From the NCBI GenBank assembly GCA_016718275.1, contig JADKEA010000025.1, positions 132,891 to 196,890 of the forward strand: DNA of 64,000 nt, in the 5' to 3' direction. The DNA comes from Candidatus Villigracilis affinis. GTDB lineage: Bacteria > Chloroflexota > Anaerolineae > Anaerolineales > Villigracilaceae. The position numbers and the translations under genes are program-made. The notes below the pieces were generated by a model. The model made no database searches. It was not told where the DNA came from and saw nothing but the letters and a program-made list of their open reading frames with translations. Positions 1-8,745 of the stretch are shown piece after piece. How positions within the stretch are numbered: position 1 is the stretch's first letter; each line of letters starts with the position of its first letter.

Positions 1-1
1 C

Positions 2-565
2 GGAGGGGAATGGAAACTGGACCTATCGGTAGATAACGGCGCTTTTGATACCAGTTTCAACGCCTGGATCGAACGTAATTTGGGAGACCCTCCAACCGAA
101 ATCGCGGATAACAGCACAACTGAAATCACCATTAATGGCATCGCAAATGCAAGGCTGCCTATTGTGGTTGGGTCTTTCTATCCAAGTACGTCTTCCAGTT
201 CCTACAGACCTTCCTATTTCACCAGCGCGGGTCCGTCTTTGAATAAGGATTGGACGGAGAAGCCAGAACTATCCGCACCGGGTGAAAATATTACATCTGC
301 ACAGGCACGAGAAACAGACCGTACAGATGAATCAGGGACCAGCGCAGCTGCGCCGCATGTCACGGGTGTCATTGCATTGATGTTCCAAAAAGCGCTCGGT
401 CTGCCCCAACCTGTCCTTCTGTCGATGGAAAGAATCCGTGAAATCCTGATCGCCACTGCGGATAAAAATCCGTCTTTAGCGACTAATCCAAATGGATACC
501 ACCCTCAACTCGGTTTCGGACGAATTAATGCGCTGAATGCGCTAAAACAAATAATACCCAACTGA
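2..565 (+). CDS. Subtilisin-like serine protease (S8), C-terminal part
   Basis: The reading frame is open to the left edge of the window, so this is the C-terminal 187 residues of a larger protein. The codons at 332-364 spell SGTSAAAPHVT, the signature around the catalytic serine of S8 subtilases, with the Ser codon at 341-343. The preceding segment, with ELSAPGENI, fits the strand before that motif, and LGFGRINALNAL near the end is the usual last helix of the fold. The Asp and His of the triad would lie upstream of the window and cannot be checked. The gene ends 19 bases before the next gene, so the two are probably co-transcribed. Whether it is secreted or cytoplasmic cannot be judged without the N-terminus. 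Confidence 0.85.
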   Translation, partial: GGEWKLDLSVDNGAFDTSFNAWIERNLGDPPTEIADNSTTEITINGIANARLPIVVGSFYPSTSSSSYRPSYFTSAGPSLNKDWTEKPELSAPGENITSAQARETDRTDESGTSAAAPHVTGVIALMFQKALGLPQPVLLSMERIREILIATADKNPSLATNPNGYHPQLGFGRINALNALKQIIPN

Positions 566-584
566 TCTTCAAAGGAGATATATC

Positions 585-1016
585 ATGGCAGATATAAAGT
601 TGTTCGAAGGGACATGGACTCGTCAGGTTCTCAAAGGAAAGAGAAAAGTCCGCATCACCTATATTCCTGATGATGTGACTCAACAGTCGCTATTTGAAAA
701 AATCAGGATCGGAGATGACAGCAAAGCCGCCTGGAAAAAACTGCTTGGAATCGGGAACGCGGTTGACATTGACCTTGGGATCATTGTTGTCCGTTTCAAT
801 ACAGATAACAAAAGCGGCACAGCGACATTCCTGCCCAATCAAAGCTCTCAAGATGTGATCGTAAAAACTTTTCAGCAAAGCGATCCTGTTGGAGGATTTC
901 CCGGCGTAGGGATGGCACAATTCATCGATTGTATTCAGGGAAAACGCAATATGTTGGGAAATGACTTTAATTATCCCCTTGCTTTTTCAGAGTGCTTACC
1001 ACAGATGACGGCCTGA
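585..1016 (+). CDS. Unknown 143-residue protein downstream of the subtilase
   Basis: I do not recognise a family. The ATG at 585 has an excellent ribosome binding site, AAAGGAG, at 571-577. There is no signal peptide or membrane segment. The N-terminus (FEGTWTRQVLKGKRKVRITY) is rich in alternating hydrophobic and basic residues, like a beta sandwich or barrel strand. It follows the protease with a 19-base gap and its stop lies only 4 bases from the stop of the convergent STAND NTPase. It could be a protease partner, inhibitor or substrate, but that is a guess from position alone. Confidence 0.6.
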   Translation: MADIKLFEGTWTRQVLKGKRKVRITYIPDDVTQQSLFEKIRIGDDSKAAWKKLLGIGNAVDIDLGIIVVRFNTDNKSGTATFLPNQSSQDVIVKTFQQSDPVGGFPGVGMAQFIDCIQGKRNMLGNDFNYPLAFSECLPQMTA

Positions 1017-1020
1017 AAAG

Positions 1021-3594
1021 TTATTTTTTCTGTCTTTCAATCGAAAAGAGGTATGCCGCCGAAAACACAGTGACAGATACCACATATCCCACTTCTCTCC
1101 ACCAGTATTGATCTTGCAATACAAATAATGCGAGACCAAATATTAACGCGGATGCGAGTGCTGTCAATACATTGGAGGGGATACTATCTTTGTAGCGATT
1201 TGAAATGGTTTGGGTAAGGGCGATGATTCCCCCCACAAACCAGACGTTGATCTGGGCACCCAGGGTGAGGAATAACCCTATACCGATCACCCCGCCTGTG
1301 CCAATGGCGGCAAGGCTTTGCCATAAGAACGGCCATTTCCTTGTTATCTGAATTGTGGAAGTCAATCCTTGTGCGAAGATAAACCCGATTACAGACGAGA
1401 TCGCCGCATACAAGATAGCAACAAGTAAAGCTGTAAACGGGGATTTAATTGAACTGGATACCAGCATCGTGATCAATCCGCATATGAAAGCGGATATTGT
1501 GGCCGTACGGCTTATTTCCCTGCGTTCGTCCCGCCCATCATTGATTCGCAGCTCCGCCTGTTTGAAGAAAACAGCCCGACTCACCCATGAGGGGAGATGA
1601 TAATTTGTTGTGGATCGATCTAAATAGCGGGATAACAAATCAAGCCAGACATGCTTCGAAATCTTATCTGACCGTTCGGCTGTTTCTAACAAATTGTGAA
1701 ATGATTCAGCGTCGTTGAGTTCTCCAAGAAACGCCGCACTCCCCTGACGTATCTCAATGGGGAGGCTTTCGTTTTGACATGCATCTCTCAACCATACAAT
1801 TCCATTTGTCCCGCATATATCCAGCCATTGCTGGGCCTTATTGTGAACCGCGGCAGATAGCAACAACAGACGCTTATCAGTGTCATTTAACAGAAGCTTG
1901 GGATTGCTCAAATGAGATGCAATGATGCCCAATTCCTTTGCGTTGAGCAGGAGTTTGTGCTGATTGAAATCCAGTTGCAGTTGAACCAATTTTCCGCGCA
2001 ATTGTCGAGCGGTCTGCTCGTCTTCATCGAGCCAGCCTTTTACTTCTTCGACGAGATAATCATGGATCAACTCATACGACAACTCACCGTCTTCAGATTG
2101 GATCTCATGGAGCAAACGCGCATCCCGCAGAGATAGAATCACAGCATCGACAAATAATTTTTGCGCGTCTCGTGTATATCTTTCCAGAATATTATTCACG
2201 AATTGACGCAGGTCTTCGCCCTGAGCACTGACGTGTGATTTGACATGCTCGATAAAGTTGACCACCGTAACAGGGCTGCCTGCCTGCATGGCAAGCGCAC
2301 TGTCAGAGGTGGGCAAATGCTTTTGGTCCACGCGCCAGCCCAGGGTTAAGAGTCGGAGGCGTTCGTCGTCGTACCAATCTGAAGCTCTTTTGATGTCGCG
2401 TCTGCCATCGAGTGTCACCAGTGTGGATAGGATGTAAGTCGCCGCCTTGTATTGATTGGGAGGAATGATCGTTTGATCGTGAAGCACCTGCTTGAGATAA
2501 TCGGTGATGATGCCTTTGGTTTCACCCAGTTTTTGATAATGCGCGAACGTGACCTGTTTGCTTTGCTCGGGCAGGGTATGAAATAGTTTTGCACAAACCA
2601 GTTGCAATTGCGGAGAATCAACCTCACTCGAACCCAGATGCTGAAGAATGGCATCCACAAGACCATCCTGATATGTGATCCCAAATCGCTCAAGCGGCCC
2701 GACGATAGCCCGCCGCGCCTCGTCCACTTTCAATGAGCGGACAAGATATTCCCCACCCACTCTGTCTTTCAGTCTTTTACGCAGGGCTGTGGTCTCTCCA
2801 AAATAATCACTGCGCAGGGAAAAAATAAAATGAACGGGAATGCTGGTATCAGCCACGCAATCGGCCAGTTCACGTGCAAATTCATCCTGCTTTGCCTCGG
2901 ATAATTTGATAACGAATTCTTCGAACTGGTCGAAAAAGATGTAGACGTGCCGCCCCTTCAAGGCTTCATCCACTTTCGATAAAAATTGCAACAGCGATTC
3001 CCCGCTCAATTTCAAGTCGTTTGACCAGCGGCGCTTCAACAATTCCTTCTTCAGCGCCAGTGTGGGTGATTCGTCTACCGAACGGACCAAAATTGCGCAG
3101 GTGTCCTTCTTCAACAAGGCTGGCATCAGCCCCGCCTGTATCAGGGATGATTTGCCCGTCCCTGAACGGCCATGCAGCCATGTCACCTGCCTGCGTTCCA
3201 ACTCCACGGTCAATTCAGCGATCGCCTGTTCCCGTCCAAAAAAGCGACTCGCATCCTGAATACGGTACGCCGACAAGCCAGGATAGGGCTCTTCAGAGAC
3301 CTTGCCTTGTTCCACCGCTTTTTCCTCGCGATACACGGTCAAAGCATCGGCAAGGAGAGTTGACTCATTCCATTCATCTTTTTTTTCAACGGGTGTTGAT
3401 GCCTGCGAATAAACATTGATCACATTGTTATCGCCAATAATGGCTTGACTGTTCACCATATCGCCCCCTACAATAAGCATACTCCGCGCAAAATCAAGCA
3501 TGTCGCGCGGCAAACCACCCTGCTCCACCGCTTTTTGCAACTCATCAACAAACTGCTTGAATTTATCTGTGTCAGTCATCATTGATAAGTTCAT
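1021..3594 (-). CDS. STAND-type (nSTAND1-like) NTPase with C-terminal membrane segments
   Basis: About 857 residues if started at the ATG ending at 3594; ATGs ending at 3582 and 3579 are alternatives, and a start at 3642 would run into the nitroreductase gene. Residues about 42-65 (VGGDMVNSQAIIGDNNV) are a Gly/Asn-rich repeat often seen before STAND domains. PYPGLSAY and FFGRE (about 104-122) are the entry to an nSTAND1 ATPase, followed by Walker A GRSGTGKS (142-149) and Walker B with DQFEE (222-226). The last 160 residues contain at least five hydrophobic stretches, so the C-terminus is a multi-pass membrane module in the place where STAND proteins usually carry sensor repeats. Such proteins act as nucleotide-driven switches, many in antiphage defence. 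A TATAAT lies on this strand at 3594-3599, which would give a very short leader. The role in defence is inference. Confidence 0.8.
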   Translation of the reverse strand: MNLSMMTDTDKFKQFVDELQKAVEQGGLPRDMLDFARSMLIVGGDMVNSQAIIGDNNVINVYSQASTPVEKKDEWNESTLLADALTVYREEKAVEQGKVSEEPYPGLSAYRIQDASRFFGREQAIAELTVELERRQVTWLHGRSGTGKSSLIQAGLMPALLKKDTCAILVRSVDESPTLALKKELLKRRWSNDLKLSGESLLQFLSKVDEALKGRHVYIFFDQFEEFVIKLSEAKQDEFARELADCVADTSIPVHFIFSLRSDYFGETTALRKRLKDRVGGEYLVRSLKVDEARRAIVGPLERFGITYQDGLVDAILQHLGSSEVDSPQLQLVCAKLFHTLPEQSKQVTFAHYQKLGETKGIITDYLKQVLHDQTIIPPNQYKAATYILSTLVTLDGRRDIKRASDWYDDERLRLLTLGWRVDQKHLPTSDSALAMQAGSPVTVVNFIEHVKSHVSAQGEDLRQFVNNILERYTRDAQKLFVDAVILSLRDARLLHEIQSEDGELSYELIHDYLVEEVKGWLDEDEQTARQLRGKLVQLQLDFNQHKLLLNAKELGIIASHLSNPKLLLNDTDKRLLLLSAAVHNKAQQWLDICGTNGIVWLRDACQNESLPIEIRQGSAAFLGELNDAESFHNLLETAERSDKISKHVWLDLLSRYLDRSTTNYHLPSWVSRAVFFKQAELRINDGRDERREISRTATISAFICGLITMLVSSSIKSPFTALLVAILYAAISSVIGFIFAQGLTSTIQITRKWPFLWQSLAAIGTGGVIGIGLFLTLGAQINVWFVGGIIALTQTISNRYKDSIPSNVLTALASALIFGLALFVLQDQYWWREVGYVVSVTVFSAAYLFSIERQKK

Positions 3595-3599
3595 TATAC
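3594..3599 (-). promoter_or_regulatory. Possible -10 box of the STAND NTPase gene
   Basis: The minus strand reads TATAAT exactly. Transcription would start near 3587, leaving only a few bases before the ATGs ending at 3582 or 3579 and no Shine-Dalgarno sequence, so the transcript could be nearly leaderless. No good -35 box is visible at the right distance. Confidence 0.35.
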
Positions 3600-3622
3600 A
3601 ACAGCAACCCAAGCGAGGAACC

Positions 3623-4135
3623 ATGAACGTATCCGAAGCCATCCGCCTAAAACGCGCCGTGAGAAAATTTCAAGATAAGCCCCTGCCAGATGATGTGATC
3701 CACGAAATCCTCAACGCGGGACGCAGGTCGCAATCCTCAAAGAACAATCAAGCGTGGCGCTTCATCGCCATCCGCGAAAAGGAAACGCTAAAGGCCTTGT
3801 CGCAATGCGGTGAGTGGGCAGGCCACATTGCAGGCGCGGCCCTGTGCGTGGCCATTCTCACCCCCGAGCCCACCGAAAAATTCCAGACGATGTTTGACGC
3901 GGGACAAGCCGCCGCCTTCATGCAGCTCGCCGCATGGGAATTGGGCATTGGATCATGCCCCGCCTCTCTCTATGACTTTGAACGGACCCGCCAAATTTTG
4001 ACATTCCCTCCCGAATGGCATTTACGCATCGCCCTCTCGTTCGGCTACGCCCTCGAAGAAGAAAAAATCTCCGCCGCCCCCAAAAAAGGCGGACGAATAT
4101 CATTAGACGAAATTGTACATTGGGAGAAATGGTAA
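3623..4135 (+). CDS. Nitroreductase family protein
   Basis: A 170-residue flavoprotein of the nitroreductase fold, a little short for the family (usually 170-220). The N-terminus reads MNVSEAIRLKRAVRKFQDKP, the typical FMN-phosphate binding start with the Arg pair. SQSSKNNQAWRF is the second conserved FMN contact and GIGSCPASLY sits where the family has its G-[IL]-G-[ST]-C loop. It would reduce a substrate with NAD(P)H through FMN; the substrate cannot be told. The ATG at 3623 is chosen because the homology starts there; an upstream in-frame start at 3500 lies within the antisense STAND gene. A weak GAGGAA at 3615-3620 precedes it. It is divergent from the STAND NTPase and ends just before a strong hairpin. 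Confidence 0.85.
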   Translation: MNVSEAIRLKRAVRKFQDKPLPDDVIHEILNAGRRSQSSKNNQAWRFIAIREKETLKALSQCGEWAGHIAGAALCVAILTPEPTEKFQTMFDAGQAAAFMQLAAWELGIGSCPASLYDFERTRQILTFPPEWHLRIALSFGYALEEEKISAAPKKGGRISLDEIVHWEKW

Positions 4136-4147
4136 TTCATAGATAGC

Positions 4148-4199
4148 ACGCAGAAAACGCTGACTCTTGCTTTTTGGCAAAAATCAGCGTTTTCTGCGT
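4148..4199. terminator. Perfect 16-bp inverted repeat between convergent genes
   Basis: Arms at 4148-4163 and 4184-4199 (ACGCAGAAAACGCTGA and its exact complement) enclose a 20-base loop rich in T and A. It lies between the nitroreductase and the SLH protein gene, which point toward each other, so a bidirectional terminator is likely. No long T tract follows either arm, so it may instead be one of the palindromic spacer repeats seen elsewhere in the window. Confidence 0.6.
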
Positions 4200-4245
4200 C
4201 CAACATTAAACTTGGGGATAAATTAAGTCTTTATCAGTTTTGTTT

Positions 4246-5772
4246 TTACGGTAAATGAAACGCTCTTACTAGGAAGACAGCCATCTCCGCGCGGGTGACA
4301 TTGGCATTCGGGCAATAATTCCCGCCACCGCATCCGCTGGTAATGCCTTCCGCGGCAAGTTGTTCGATCCAATCCACGGCGAAGGAACCTGTTGGCACAT
4401 CCCCGAAGACAGCGCCCGTTCCAACAGGCGGAGTGTAGGCACTGCCATGTTCACCGCGCAATAGGAAGATCGCCATTTGGGCGCGGGTGATGGTGGCATC
4501 GGGGCAGTAATTCCCGCCACCACAGCCTGCGGTGACTCCTTCTGCGGCAAGCTGTTCGATCCAATCTGCGGCGAAGGAACCTGCGGGCACATCACCAAAG
4601 ACTGCACCCGTTGCCGTGGGCGGAACATAGGTGCTGCCATGAATTCCACGCAAAATGAAAATCGCCATTTGTGCGCGGGTCACGGTTGAATCGGGACAGT
4701 ACATCAATGGATTGGTTGAACATCCACCCGTGATGCCTGCATTGTACAATTGCTCAATGTATGGATATGCCCAATGCGATTCGGGGACATCGGCAAAGGT
4801 GGTTGTGGTCATCATGCCCGAAGTATCCACTGCTTCGAAGCTGGACCCAGTCAAGACATCCATTTCGTGCAGTACATCGTTGTCCCAGCTTTCGTTGGGA
4901 GCGCCGCTCACATACCAGGGAGAGCCGTTGTCTGCGAGCACGATGCCGTAGGTCTTCATCGCCTGCAAGATGACCTGTGCCTGCGGTGAAAAGCCGCTGA
5001 TGTCATAATCCGCTTTCAGGCGGAAACGTGCGCCAAAGGGCGGCGGGTTCGCACAACTTCCAGATTGGGCCACATGCCTTGCTGGCCAGATGTAATAGTC
5101 AGCGGTGCAGTCGGTTGTGAAGCGCAAAGCATGTTCGATGATGCCTGTCGCCACTTCTTCATAGCGCGCCAGCCCGGGCAAGATCGGGAGACCAGCGGCG
5201 TCGGCGGAGGTCCAGCCATCGGGGCGCAGGGCGTTGGAGTTCAAGTCCCAGATCGCGCCAGAGCCAGCGGCCCATCCGTTGGTGGTTTGAGAAGCATCAT
5301 AAAGTTCGTACAATGTACAATCGTCAGTATCCACTATCAGGATGTGATGATCCGAGCCCCATTCGCGGTTGGGATTGTTTGGAATGGGATACGGCCCGGG
5401 GTCCGATTCATCCGGGTAGTAGAAATCCACCGTATAGCTTGTGGTGGCCGCGCCAGAAACAATGTTGTAGGGAATGCCGATCGGTCCCCCATCCCATGTG
5501 CCTGATCCGAAGTCCATGTGAAAACCCTGCGCCGCGCCGATCGCATTGATCCACGCATCAGACATGGGGTGGACAGGCAGACTCGTGATGGGTGTGTTCC
5601 AATAGTTATCCTGCGGGAAGGTCGGGCAGGTTCCAATGGTAGCGGCGGCCTCGCCAACCTGGGCGGGGCTTTGAGGGTCATCGATCATGCGGGTGGCATT
5701 GATGGATGTCAGAAAAACAATACTGATGACCAGCCTTACAAAAACATCGTGAATAAAGTTTGTGTTTTTCAT
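4246..5772 (-). CDS. Secreted protein with three C-terminal SLH repeats
   Basis: 508 residues. A signal peptide is visible in the first 27 residues (VRLVISIVFLTSI core). Residues about 45-320 form a domain I do not recognise, with NYWNTPI, LPVHPMSDAWI, a DDCTLYELYDA segment, WPARHVAQ and four scattered cysteines. From about 330 to the end there are three S-layer homology repeats, each beginning F-x-D-V-P and ending T-R-A-[QE]-M-A-[IV]-F. SLH repeats anchor proteins to cell-wall polymers, so the unknown domain should face the outside. The second and third repeats each carry CGGGNYCP, a Cys pair not general in SLH domains. The gene stands alone, with a hairpin downstream. The role of the central domain is unknown. 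Confidence 0.85.
   Translation of the reverse strand: MKNTNFIHDVFVRLVISIVFLTSINATRMIDDPQSPAQVGEAAATIGTCPTFPQDNYWNTPITSLPVHPMSDAWINAIGAAQGFHMDFGSGTWDGGPIGIPYNIVSGAATTSYTVDFYYPDESDPGPYPIPNNPNREWGSDHHILIVDTDDCTLYELYDASQTTNGWAAGSGAIWDLNSNALRPDGWTSADAAGLPILPGLARYEEVATGIIEHALRFTTDCTADYYIWPARHVAQSGSCANPPPFGARFRLKADYDISGFSPQAQVILQAMKTYGIVLADNGSPWYVSGAPNESWDNDVLHEMDVLTGSSFEAVDTSGMMTTTTFADVPESHWAYPYIEQLYNAGITGGCSTNPLMYCPDSTVTRAQMAIFILRGIHGSTYVPPTATGAVFGDVPAGSFAADWIEQLAAEGVTAGCGGGNYCPDATITRAQMAIFLLRGEHGSAYTPPVGTGAVFGDVPTGSFAVDWIEQLAAEGITSGCGGGNYCPNANVTRAEMAVFLVRAFHLP
4303..4686 (-). repeat. Two tandem 192-bp copies encoding SLH repeats
   Basis: The stretch beginning GGCATTCGGGCAATAATTCC at 4303 is repeated with about 80 percent identity from 4495, a period of 192 bases or 64 codons. 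It marks recent duplication of an SLH unit inside the gene. Confidence 0.8.
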
Positions 5773-5854
5773 ATTTAGATTTTATGTCATTTTTTATCGA
5801 AATAATCAGGAAGTGGGTACTATCTTAAGGGGAAATTAATGACAGTTTTGCAAG

Positions 5855-5913
5855 GCAGTGAAATGTGGAATTTAACGTCGTGAAATTCCATTGCACTGCT
5901 CATGGCTTATAAT
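5855..5913 (+). promoter_or_regulatory. Imperfect inverted repeat and -10 box before the sulfotransferase gene
   Basis: GCAGTG...GGAATTT (from 5855) is mirrored by AAATTCC...CACTGC (to 5899), giving a hairpin of about 14 pairs with interruptions. A TATAAT follows at 5908-5913, about 43 bases before the chosen start codon. No convincing -35 box is seen. Confidence 0.4.
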
Positions 5914-5955
5914 TCGGCGCACAGTTCACCGGGCAATTCTTTTATGGAGACCTTC

Positions 5956-6798
5956 ATGGAGCGTTTGAGATTCCTGCACATTCCCAAAACTGCGGGAACC
6001 ACATTTACCACCTGTCTTGATTATCAATATTCGGGCAAGGGACATTTCGTTTTCAAGGGCGCCGTTCAATATGATGTGATGCGATTCAAGGAACTCCCTG
6101 AAAAAGAAAAGCAGAAGGTCGTTTTATTCACTGGTCACGCGCCGATCCTGACCGGGCTGGAAGAAGCCGATACCGCAAAGATCATCACCTTTTTGAGGAA
6201 TCCGATCAGCCGTGTCAAATCTTTTATTCAGCATATTTCTGAGGGGAAATCGCCCGAGTATTTGAAGGGGCCATTCAACCTCGATGAATTTCTGGAAAGC
6301 GGCACAAAAGACCTCGAGAACTTGCAAACCAAGATGCTCATTAATAAGGGACCGTTCGCCTTATCCACGTTGATCGATTCAATGTCGAAGTCTGAGGCAC
6401 GCGATCTGGCGTTGAACAATCTATTCAACGTGGTTGCAGAGTACGGCTTGCAGGAATATTTTGACGAAAGTCTGATCTTGTTCAGCAGTGCGCTCAACTG
6501 GTCCACTCCGTTTTACACATCGCTGAACAAAAAAGACTCCAGCCGTCTGCTCGAATTCAAGCAGAAACATCTTGACCGCATTGCAGAATTGAATTCCATT
6601 GACATCGAAGTGTACAATGCTGCGAAAATACGTTTTCTGGAAACCCTTGAAAGCCCCCGGTTCGACAAATCAAAATTACAAAGACTCAAGTATGTCAATT
6701 CACTAAAATCGCCGCACAAGTACGTCTGGAACACATGGTATGCCTTCTATAGACTCAGACGGCGCGTGAGGCGTTATTTTGGAGATGAATCCAGTTAA
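5956..6798 (+). CDS. Sulfotransferase family protein
   Basis: 280 residues. HIPKTAGTT (residues 8-16) is the 5'-phosphosulfate loop that binds the PAPS donor, and LRNPISRVKSF (80-90) is the matching 3'-phosphate motif; this pair defines the Sulfotransfer_2 type (heparan/chondroitin sulfotransferase-like). The enzyme would transfer sulfate from PAPS to a sugar hydroxyl, perhaps of a surface glycan. The start at 5956 is preferred because GGAG at 5946-5949 is correctly spaced; in-frame starts at 5902 and 5944 lack this. The C-terminus is strongly basic (RLRRRVRRYF). No glycosyltransferase cluster is adjacent, so the acceptor is unknown. Confidence 0.85.
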   Translation: MERLRFLHIPKTAGTTFTTCLDYQYSGKGHFVFKGAVQYDVMRFKELPEKEKQKVVLFTGHAPILTGLEEADTAKIITFLRNPISRVKSFIQHISEGKSPEYLKGPFNLDEFLESGTKDLENLQTKMLINKGPFALSTLIDSMSKSEARDLALNNLFNVVAEYGLQEYFDESLILFSSALNWSTPFYTSLNKKDSSRLLEFKQKHLDRIAELNSIDIEVYNAAKIRFLETLESPRFDKSKLQRLKYVNSLKSPHKYVWNTWYAFYRLRRRVRRYFGDESS

Positions 6799-6870
6799 AC
6801 CAGCATCCAGTTTAAAGATCTGGTGTTTTAGTCCTGTTCATCCATTTTATCTATCTAAAGGAAACCACAA

Positions 6871-8592
6871 ATGAAAAAGAGCCCCCTATTAATTGTTTTC
6901 TCGCTCCTAATTGTCCTCAGCTTGTTTCTCTCCTCATGTGGTGGCGAGGAAGGTGATTACTATGCCGAAGAACCCGCCACCGATGAATACCTCACCGAAG
7001 AACCCTATTCCACAGAAGCACCCGTTGCAGAAGAAGCAGGGGCTGAAGTGCCTGCTGCCGGTGTCCCTGGTGAAGTCGTTTATGACCTCGGCTTCAACCC
7101 CGTAGATAACGGATTTAGTTTCAGCAACTATGGCGATGACATTCCCGCCACAAATCTAACAGCGGATGAAGTGCGCCGCATGTTCGGCGACCAGGTCTGT
7201 TCCCGTCTCGATGGAAATGTCTGCACCCTGACACCTCCCGCCGAACAATGGATGGAACAGATCAACGGCGCCATGGCAGGCGGACACTGTGAAGGCATGG
7301 CAGTGCTCAGCTTGATGATGTACACCAACCAGATCTCCCCGTCCGATTTCGGCGGCTCCACTGCCAGCGAACTCGATATCAACGATGAAGCTCTCCAGCG
7401 CGAGATCGCGTATTGGTGGGCAACTCAAACTGTAGCGCCCACTTACACCAGCGTCATCAAAGGCACCCCGATGGAGATTCTCGAAATCGTCCAGCAAATG
7501 GATGCCAACGGTGAAACCTACAGCATCGGCATTTACAAAGAGGATGGCTCCGGCGGCCACGCCATCACACCTTTTGGTGTGGAAGATAAAGGCAATGGTC
7601 TATTCGCCATTCTCGTTTACGATAACAACTACCCAGGCGAGACGCGCGAGCTATACGTGGATTCCCGCGACAACACCTGGCTGTATGAAGCCTCGATCAA
7701 CCCGCAGGTTCAGTCAGAGCTTTATACCGGCAATGCCGATACCCAAACCCTTGACCTCACCCCCACTTCCTCACGCCTCGACACGCAGCAATGCCCCTTC
7801 TGTGATGGCAGCGGAATTTCAAGCGTAGGCGGCAAGCTCGCCTCACCGAGTCTTCAGGGCAGCCAGATCAACCAGATCTTCCTCGATGGCGAAGGTCATA
7901 TCCTCATCACCGATGACAATGGCAATCGCCTCGGTTATGTGGATGGAAAGATCGTCAACGAGATTCCCGGCGCAACCTATTCCGCCTATCGCATGGAAGC
8001 CAGCGGAAATGCCCCCGAACCCATTTACTCGCTCCCAGCTGATTTGGATGTGACCGTCTCGATCGACGGATCTGACTTAACCGAAGAAACGCTTACTGAC
8101 CTCATCATGATCGGTGCAGGTTTCAGTATCGGCGTGGAAGGAATCTATCTTGAGCCCGGCCAGGTGGATACAGCCTACTTCTACCCGTCTGAAGAAACCA
8201 TCGCCTACGAAACCGAAGCGGACGAATCCCCGTTCATTGTGATCGGTGTTGAAAACCCCGAAGCCGAAGCGGATTATTACTTCGAAGTGCAGGGCGCCGA
8301 TATTCAAGGCGGCGGCATCATCACCGTCTATCTCGATACTAAGGCCGGTGACCTGCTCATCAACGCCGAGAAACTCAACAACGAAGGCTTCTTCGATTTC
8401 TACCTGACCCGCATCACCGACGAGCTCGAAGAGGAATTCGCCGCTGAAGAGATCGCCCTGCAGGAAGGCGCCATCGTCTACGTCAACTACGCTGAGTGGA
8501 CCGACGCCAACCCCGAAGGCATGTACTTTGGTGTTGACCTCGACGGCGACGGCACCATCGACGAAGAGTACGTTGTGGACGATTCACAGTAA
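6871..8592 (+). CDS. Lipoprotein with papain/transglutaminase-like Cys-His-Asp arrangement
   Basis: 573 residues. A lipoprotein signal ends in LSSC (Cys23), followed by an acidic, Glu/Pro-rich linker to about residue 70. GGHCEGMA puts a Cys at 140, GGHAITPFG a His at 230, and VYDNNYPG an Asp/Asn at 251-252. This order and spacing is what papain-like and transglutaminase-like cysteine enzymes show, so a catalytic triad is likely; that is inference, since I do not recognise the family. A CPFCDGSG motif follows near residue 308. The end carries DLDGDGTIDEEY, a calcium-binding loop of EF-hand type. It should be anchored on the outer face of the membrane. A strong terminator follows the gene. The RBS AAAGGAA precedes the ATG. 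Confidence 0.7.
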   Translation: MKKSPLLIVFSLLIVLSLFLSSCGGEEGDYYAEEPATDEYLTEEPYSTEAPVAEEAGAEVPAAGVPGEVVYDLGFNPVDNGFSFSNYGDDIPATNLTADEVRRMFGDQVCSRLDGNVCTLTPPAEQWMEQINGAMAGGHCEGMAVLSLMMYTNQISPSDFGGSTASELDINDEALQREIAYWWATQTVAPTYTSVIKGTPMEILEIVQQMDANGETYSIGIYKEDGSGGHAITPFGVEDKGNGLFAILVYDNNYPGETRELYVDSRDNTWLYEASINPQVQSELYTGNADTQTLDLTPTSSRLDTQQCPFCDGSGISSVGGKLASPSLQGSQINQIFLDGEGHILITDDNGNRLGYVDGKIVNEIPGATYSAYRMEASGNAPEPIYSLPADLDVTVSIDGSDLTEETLTDLIMIGAGFSIGVEGIYLEPGQVDTAYFYPSEETIAYETEADESPFIVIGVENPEAEADYYFEVQGADIQGGGIITVYLDTKAGDLLINAEKLNNEGFFDFYLTRITDELEEEFAAEEIALQEGAIVYVNYAEWTDANPEGMYFGVDLDGDGTIDEEYVVDDSQ

Positions 8593-8651
8593 AAATAATA
8601 ACCGCCTGCGTAATACCATGCTAAGCGCAGCGAAGCATCTCTGAAATTTAA

Positions 8652-8691
8652 AAAACAGCCCACTCCGAGTTGAACCGGAGTGGGCTGTTTT
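8652..8691 (+). terminator. Rho-independent terminator after the lipoprotein gene
   Basis: A perfect 16-bp stem, AAAACAGCCCACTCCG at 8652-8667 with its complement at 8676-8691, has an 8-base loop and ends in four Ts. It separates the lipoprotein gene from the arsenic cassette. Confidence 0.92.
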
Positions 8692-8696
8692 CCCTC

Positions 8697-8724
8697 TTGA
8701 CAAATAGATGTTTATCTATATAAT
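8697..8724 (+). promoter_or_regulatory. Promoter of arsR
   Basis: TTGACA at 8697-8702 and TATAAT at 8719-8724, with a 16-base spacer, are consensus sigma-70 boxes. The spacer is occupied by the ArsR-type palindrome at 8704-8719, so binding of the repressor would block RNA polymerase. The arsR start codon is 22 bases downstream of the -10 box. Confidence 0.85.
8704..8719. promoter_or_regulatory. ArsR-type operator, copy 1
   Basis: The palindrome ATAGAT-GTTT-ATCTAT is perfect and lies between the -35 and -10 boxes of arsR. Two near copies recur at 9108 and 9283 before the next two transcription units, which supports a shared regulator. Confidence 0.75.
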
Positions 8725-8745
8725 ATCAAATAGAAAGTCATCAAT

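Noticed and set aside
4303..4686. Tandem repeats as a possible CRISPR array
   Set aside because: The 192-bp units encode SLH repeats in frame, without short identical repeats and unique spacers.
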